DNA from: Chitinophagia bacterium
GTDB lineage: Bacteria; Bacteroidota; Bacteroidia; Chitinophagales; Chitinophagaceae
NCBI GenBank assembly: GCA_010027295.1
Contig: RGVM01000079.1
Location: 1-8,790 of the forward strand
DNA: 8,790 nt
Direction: 5' to 3'
Shown here: piece after piece, positions 6,104-8,790 of the stretch
Position numbering within the stretch: the first letter of the stretch is position 1
Layout: every line of letters starts with the position of its first letter
Program-made: the position numbers and the translations under genes
Notes under the pieces: model-generated
Database searches by the model: none
Told to the model about the DNA's origin: nothing
What the model saw: only the letters and a program-made list of their open reading frames with translations

Positions 6104-7520
6104 TGGTGAGGTAGGCGTGCAGGATGGGATGTACCGAGACCTTCAGGCCTTTATGGCGCTGCATGGCGAGGTAGCTCAGGTTCTTCTCTATCTCGTCCTC
6201 GATGATGAGCGAGGAGCCGATCTTGCCAGTGCCGTGGCAGGAGGGGCAGACTTCCTGCGTGTTGATGGTCATCTCCGGCTTCATGCGCTGCCGGGTGATC
6301 TGCATGAGGCCGAATTTGGAAATGGCCAGCACAGCGTGTTTGGCCCTGTCGATACGCATGGCGTTCTCGACGGCTTCGTGCAGGCGTTTCTTGTTCTCGG
6401 GGAGCTTCATGTCGATGAAGTCCACCACGATGATGCCGCCGATGTCGCGCAGCCTAAGCTGACGGGCGATCTCCTCTGCTGCCTCGAGGTTCGTCTGCAG
6501 GGCGTTCTCCTCCTGGCTGCTGCTTACGCTCTTGTAGCCGCTGTTCACGTCGATGACGTGAAGGGCTTCCGTATGCTCGATGATGAGGTAGGCTCCGGAG
6601 GGGAGGTTGACCGTCTTCCCGAAGGCGGCTTTCACCTGTTTGGTGACGCCGAAATGGTCGAATATGGGTACGCCGTTCTGGAATAGGGAGACGATGTCCG
6701 CCTTGTCGGGAGCGATCTTCTGGATGTACTGCTTGGTATCGTGGAAGAGGCCCTTGTCGTTGACGACGATGCGGTTGAAGTCGGCGTTGAGGAGGTCGCG
6801 CAGGATGCTGGTGGTCTTGGCCTGTTCGCTGAGGATCTTGCAGGGCGCCGTGGCTCCCCTGAGGTTCTGCTGTATGGACTTCCAGCTCTGGAAGAGGTTC
6901 TTCAGGTCTTCGTGCAGTTCCGCCGTGTTCTTGCCTTCCGCCGCGGTGCGAACGATGATGCCGAAGTTCTTGGGCTTGATGGCTTCTACGATCTTCTGCA
7001 GGCGGCGGCGCTCCTCCGAGGAGTGGATCTTGCGGGAGACGGCGATGACGTCGTTGAAGGGGGTGAGCACCACGAACCGGCCGGGCAGCGATATCTCGCA
7101 GCTGAGGCGGGGGCCCTTGGCGGCGATGGGTTCCTTCAGGATCTGTACCAGTATGTTGGGACGTTGGCTGAGGACTTCTCCGATCTTTCCCGTCTTGATG
7201 ATTTCGGGTTCCACTTCGAACGTCGAGAAGTCGAATCCGGACGGTGACTTCTCCTGCATTGCCGTCTGTGTGAACTTGAGCAGCGAGCGGGCATACGGGC
7301 TCAGGTCGGTGTAGTGCAGGAAGGCGTCCTTCTCGAAGCCGACGTCCACAAAAGCCGCATTCAGCCCCGGGATCAGCTTCTTGACCTTTCCCAGATAGAG
7401 GTCGCCGACGGCAAAGCTGGCATCGGACTTCTCACTATGGAGTTCCACCAGTTTCCTGTCCTCCAACAGGGCGATTTCCACACCCTGCGAGGCGACGTTT
7501 ATGACGAGTTCCTTGTTCAA
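5973..7520 (-). CDS. rng: Ribonuclease E/G family endoribonuclease
   Basis: A cytoplasmic single-strand-specific endoribonuclease of about 515 residues, RNase G-like in size (no long RNase E scaffold tail). It acts in rRNA processing and mRNA decay. Visible parts (numbered from the TTG start): an N-terminal strand NKELVINVASQGVEIALLED; an S1-like domain about 38-110 (GDLYLGKVKKLIPGLNAAFVDVG); a 5'-sensor/RNase H-like middle; the catalytic Mg-binding aspartates in HVIDVNSG (Asp324) and IVVDFIDM (Asp367); and the Zn-link CPSC (Cys425, Cys428) that joins dimers. I chose TTG at 7520 because family similarity begins at NKELVIN and the 18 residues added by the ATG pair at 7574/7571 look unlike any RNase G. 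The longer form ending at 7574 remains possible; neither has a Shine-Dalgarno. It is the last gene of the minus-strand cluster, and its 3' end is tandemly duplicated. Confidence 0.95.
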   Translation of the reverse strand: MNKELVINVASQGVEIALLEDRKLVELHSEKSDASFAVGDLYLGKVKKLIPGLNAAFVDVGFEKDAFLHYTDLSPYARSLLKFTQTAMQEKSPSGFDFSTFEVEPEIIKTGKIGEVLSQRPNILVQILKEPIAAKGPRLSCEISLPGRFVVLTPFNDVIAVSRKIHSSEERRRLQKIVEAIKPKNFGIIVRTAAEGKNTAELHEDLKNLFQSWKSIQQNLRGATAPCKILSEQAKTTSILRDLLNADFNRIVVNDKGLFHDTKQYIQKIAPDKADIVSLFQNGVPIFDHFGVTKQVKAAFGKTVNLPSGAYLIIEHTEALHVIDVNSGYKSVSSSQEENALQTNLEAAEEIARQLRLRDIGGIIVVDFIDMKLPENKKRLHEAVENAMRIDRAKHAVLAISKFGLMQITRQRMKPEMTINTQEVCPSCHGTGKIGSSLIIEDEIEKNLSYLAMQRHKGLKVSVHPILHAYLTKGILSKRLRWSWKFGQNIRILSNNGYHLTEFHFYDSNNEEIRL

Positions 7521-7657
7521 GCTTGACAGCGCTATGGGATGGCAGAAACACGCGGCATTACTGCCGGGCATCATTCAAGGGCACGTGGAGTGCATACCCG
7601 TACACAGGCAGGGACGGCATCCAAATGCTCGGAATGCAGGTGCTATCCGGACCGGGC

Positions 7658-7753
7658 CTACTTGTTCTTTTTCTTGTGCCGATTCTTTCTGAGACGCTTC
7701 TTGCGCTTGTGGGTGGCTATCTTATGCCTTTTCCTTTTCTTACCGCAGGGCAT
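7658..7753 (-). CDS. 31-residue very basic protein, AURKAIP1/COX24 (bS22/mS38-like) type
   Basis: ATG at 7753 opens a 31-codon frame ending in TAG. The product begins MPCGKKRKRHK, continues IATHKRKKRLRKNRHKK and ends in NK. It contains 12 Lys, 6 Arg and 3 His, and nothing acidic. Short proteins of this pattern (MPxGKKRKRHKxATHKRKKRLRKNRHKKK) are known across Bacteroidota and are usually named AURKAIP1/COX24 domain proteins. That domain is shared with mitochondrial small-subunit protein mS38 and resembles actinobacterial bS22, so a ribosome-bound role is likely but inferred. The gene lies 39 nt after the TPR gene and about 140 nt before the RNase G start, on the same strand, so it is probably in the same transcript. 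It is short enough to be skipped by many gene callers. Confidence 0.88.
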   Translation of the reverse strand: MPCGKKRKRHKIATHKRKKRLRKNRHKKKNK

Positions 7754-7792
7754 GTTCGAGGAATTTGTTGAGATGATGATGTTATGTCAATG

Positions 7793-8656
7793 TCATTGCA
7801 GTGATGCGATCTTCTCGTCGATGGCCCGGATCACGTCAGGGTTATCCACCTGTTCCCTTCCCACCCGGTACCAGTAGAGGGCCTTTTCCCGGTTGCCGGA
7901 CCTTTCGCAGGCTTCCGCCATGAGAAAAACGGCTTCCTTATTATCCGGCTCCCTTTTCAGCACACGTTCGAAGCGCTCGGCGGCACGGTCGTACTGACCC
8001 GACACCAAACCCCCGTATCCGAGCATGAACTGGGCGAAGAGGTTGGTGCTATCCCGTTCCGCGACTTCCCGGATCTTGAGGATGCCCTCCATCGGAGCGC
8101 CACCTTCTGCTGTCACGAAGAAGTAGGTGCTGCCGTAGCCCACGGTTGCGGAGTCGTTTTTCGGGTTGATGGCGAGGGCGGCCTTGTACAGGGATCGGGC
8201 CTGCAGGGCCATCCAGCTCTTCAACCCAGGGTCGGATTCACCTCTCAATTCAAAGAGATAAGAGTGGGCGGCGAAGTTGAGGCTTTTTTCAGAATTTTCC
8301 AATTTGGCCCCTTCGCCGGTGTACCAGAGGTATGCGAGGGTGTTGCGGGCACTGTCGCGCCAGAAGTCGGCCAGATCTCCCAGGATATCCTTGCGCATCC
8401 TGTCGTCACCTACCCGGGAGAGGGTCTGGGTCATCGCCCTGGCCCGTCCGGCCTGAGGTTCGGTCAGGCGGGTAACGGATGTGTCGAGGTATGCCTCGAT
8501 ATCGAAACCTTGATGGGTGTGGGAGGAGTCCGCCTGCCGGGCGGCTGCAGGTTTATGACCGGGGGTGCGTCGCCCACCCAGGAACAGGACGAGTAGCAGG
8601 ACGCCGGCCATGCCGGCCACCAGCCATTTCTCCCTGTCCAAACCATTGAACGTCAT
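7793..8656 (-). CDS. Membrane-anchored tetratricopeptide-repeat protein
   Basis: A 287-residue protein. A short charged N-terminus precedes one hydrophobic segment at about 11-27 (WLVAGMAGVLLLVLFLGG) followed by RR, consistent with an uncleaved anchor; the bulk then most likely lies on the periplasmic side, though topology is uncertain. A polar linker (about 30-50) leads into a helical region. TPR-like units are visible at about 149-182 (ARSLYKAALAINPKNDSA), 205-238 (QYDRAAERFERVLKREPDN) and 239-272 (REKALYWYRVGREQVDNP). TPRs mediate protein-protein contacts; no catalytic motif is seen. The gene starts 20 nt after the HU-type gene and is followed 39 nt later by the small basic gene, so it is embedded in an information-processing cluster. 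Its partner is unknown. Confidence 0.88.
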   Translation of the reverse strand: MTFNGLDREKWLVAGMAGVLLLVLFLGGRRTPGHKPAAARQADSSHTHQGFDIEAYLDTSVTRLTEPQAGRARAMTQTLSRVGDDRMRKDILGDLADFWRDSARNTLAYLWYTGEGAKLENSEKSLNFAAHSYLFELRGESDPGLKSWMALQARSLYKAALAINPKNDSATVGYGSTYFFVTAEGGAPMEGILKIREVAERDSTNLFAQFMLGYGGLVSGQYDRAAERFERVLKREPDNKEAVFLMAEACERSGNREKALYWYRVGREQVDNPDVIRAIDEKIASLQ

Positions 8657-8676
8657 TGGACGAAGGTACGCCTAAA

Positions 8677-8790
8677 TCAGCCCATGTCGTCAGCCCCCTC
8701 CTCATTGATGGGGGTGTCGATCTGCAGTTTCTTGACTTCGTGCACGAATTCCTTGGCGGGCTTGAAGGCGGGTATGAAATGGGCGGGGAT
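8677..8790 (-). CDS. HU/IHF-family DNA-binding protein, C-terminal part only
   Basis: Only the last 37 codons are in the window; the 5' part lies beyond 8790. The visible residues IPAHFIPAFKPAKEFVHEVKK match the end of the HU/IHF fold, where the DNA-binding arm returns to the body (compare IPAxxVPAFKPGKALKDAV in bacterial HU). An acidic tail, INEEGADDMG, follows. HU-type proteins bend and compact DNA as dimers. The TPR gene begins 20 nt downstream, so this is probably the head or an early gene of the cluster that ends with RNase G. Confidence 0.88.
   Translation of the reverse strand: MPAHFIPAFKPAKEFVHEVKKLQIDTPINEEGADDMG

Noticed and set aside
5964..6686. 240-codon plus-strand frame opposite RNase G
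   Set aside because: It is antisense to the conserved catalytic region of RNase G and shows no domain of its own.
7539..7877. 112-codon plus-strand frame rich in Phe/Leu/Cys opposite the small basic gene
   Set aside because: The Phe/Leu-rich stretch is the complement of the Lys/Arg codons of the real minus-strand gene, which has a family match.
1..8790. CRISPR array, tRNA, insertion sequence or phage gene
   Set aside because: No regularly spaced short repeats, tRNA-like cloverleaf, transposase motif or terminal inverted repeats with target duplication were seen; the only direct repeat is the rng tail duplication.

Overview
The window looks like a GC-rich member of the Bacteroidota, probably in or near the Chitinophagaceae. 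Three things point there. A SusC/SusD pair is present, and this is essentially confined to the phylum. The promoter-like sequence upstream of susC fits the Bacteroidota -33/-7 pattern (TTTG, then TAnnTTTG), and starts mostly lack Shine-Dalgarno sequences. The HU - TPR protein - 31-residue lysine/arginine-rich protein - RNase G order is one I associate with this group, from memory. No plasmid, phage, transposon or CRISPR signature was seen.

Layout from left to right. (1) 8-556, minus strand: a small thioredoxin-fold (redoxin-like) protein whose stop codon overlaps a possible next start (ATGA) at the window edge. (2) 557-1110: a 554-nt non-coding divergent region, visibly less GC-rich than the genes. 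It holds a plausible susC promoter (981-1013) and a compact leader hairpin (1053-1071). (3) 1111-4242 and 4263-5714, plus strand: a SusC-type TonB-dependent outer-membrane transporter and its SusD-type surface lipoprotein, 20 nt apart. A perfect 20-bp hairpin at 5732-5777 closes this unit. (4) 5825-8790, minus strand: a cluster converging on that hairpin. In transcription order it carries the 3' end of an HU/IHF-type DNA-binding protein, a membrane-anchored TPR protein, a 31-residue very basic protein of the AURKAIP1/COX24 (bS22/mS38-like) type, and an RNase E/G family ribonuclease. A decayed tandem copy of the ribonuclease 3' end follows it.

The two halves do different jobs. The SusCD unit imports an unidentified ligand across the outer membrane; no glycoside hydrolase, protease or sigma/anti-sigma gene accompanies it here, so the substrate cannot be named. 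The minus-strand cluster is housekeeping: nucleoid protein, a probable ribosome-associated small protein and RNA processing/decay. The two items most worth a second look are the 136-bp tandem duplication of the rng 3' end and the 31-residue basic gene, which is short enough to be missed by ordinary gene calling.
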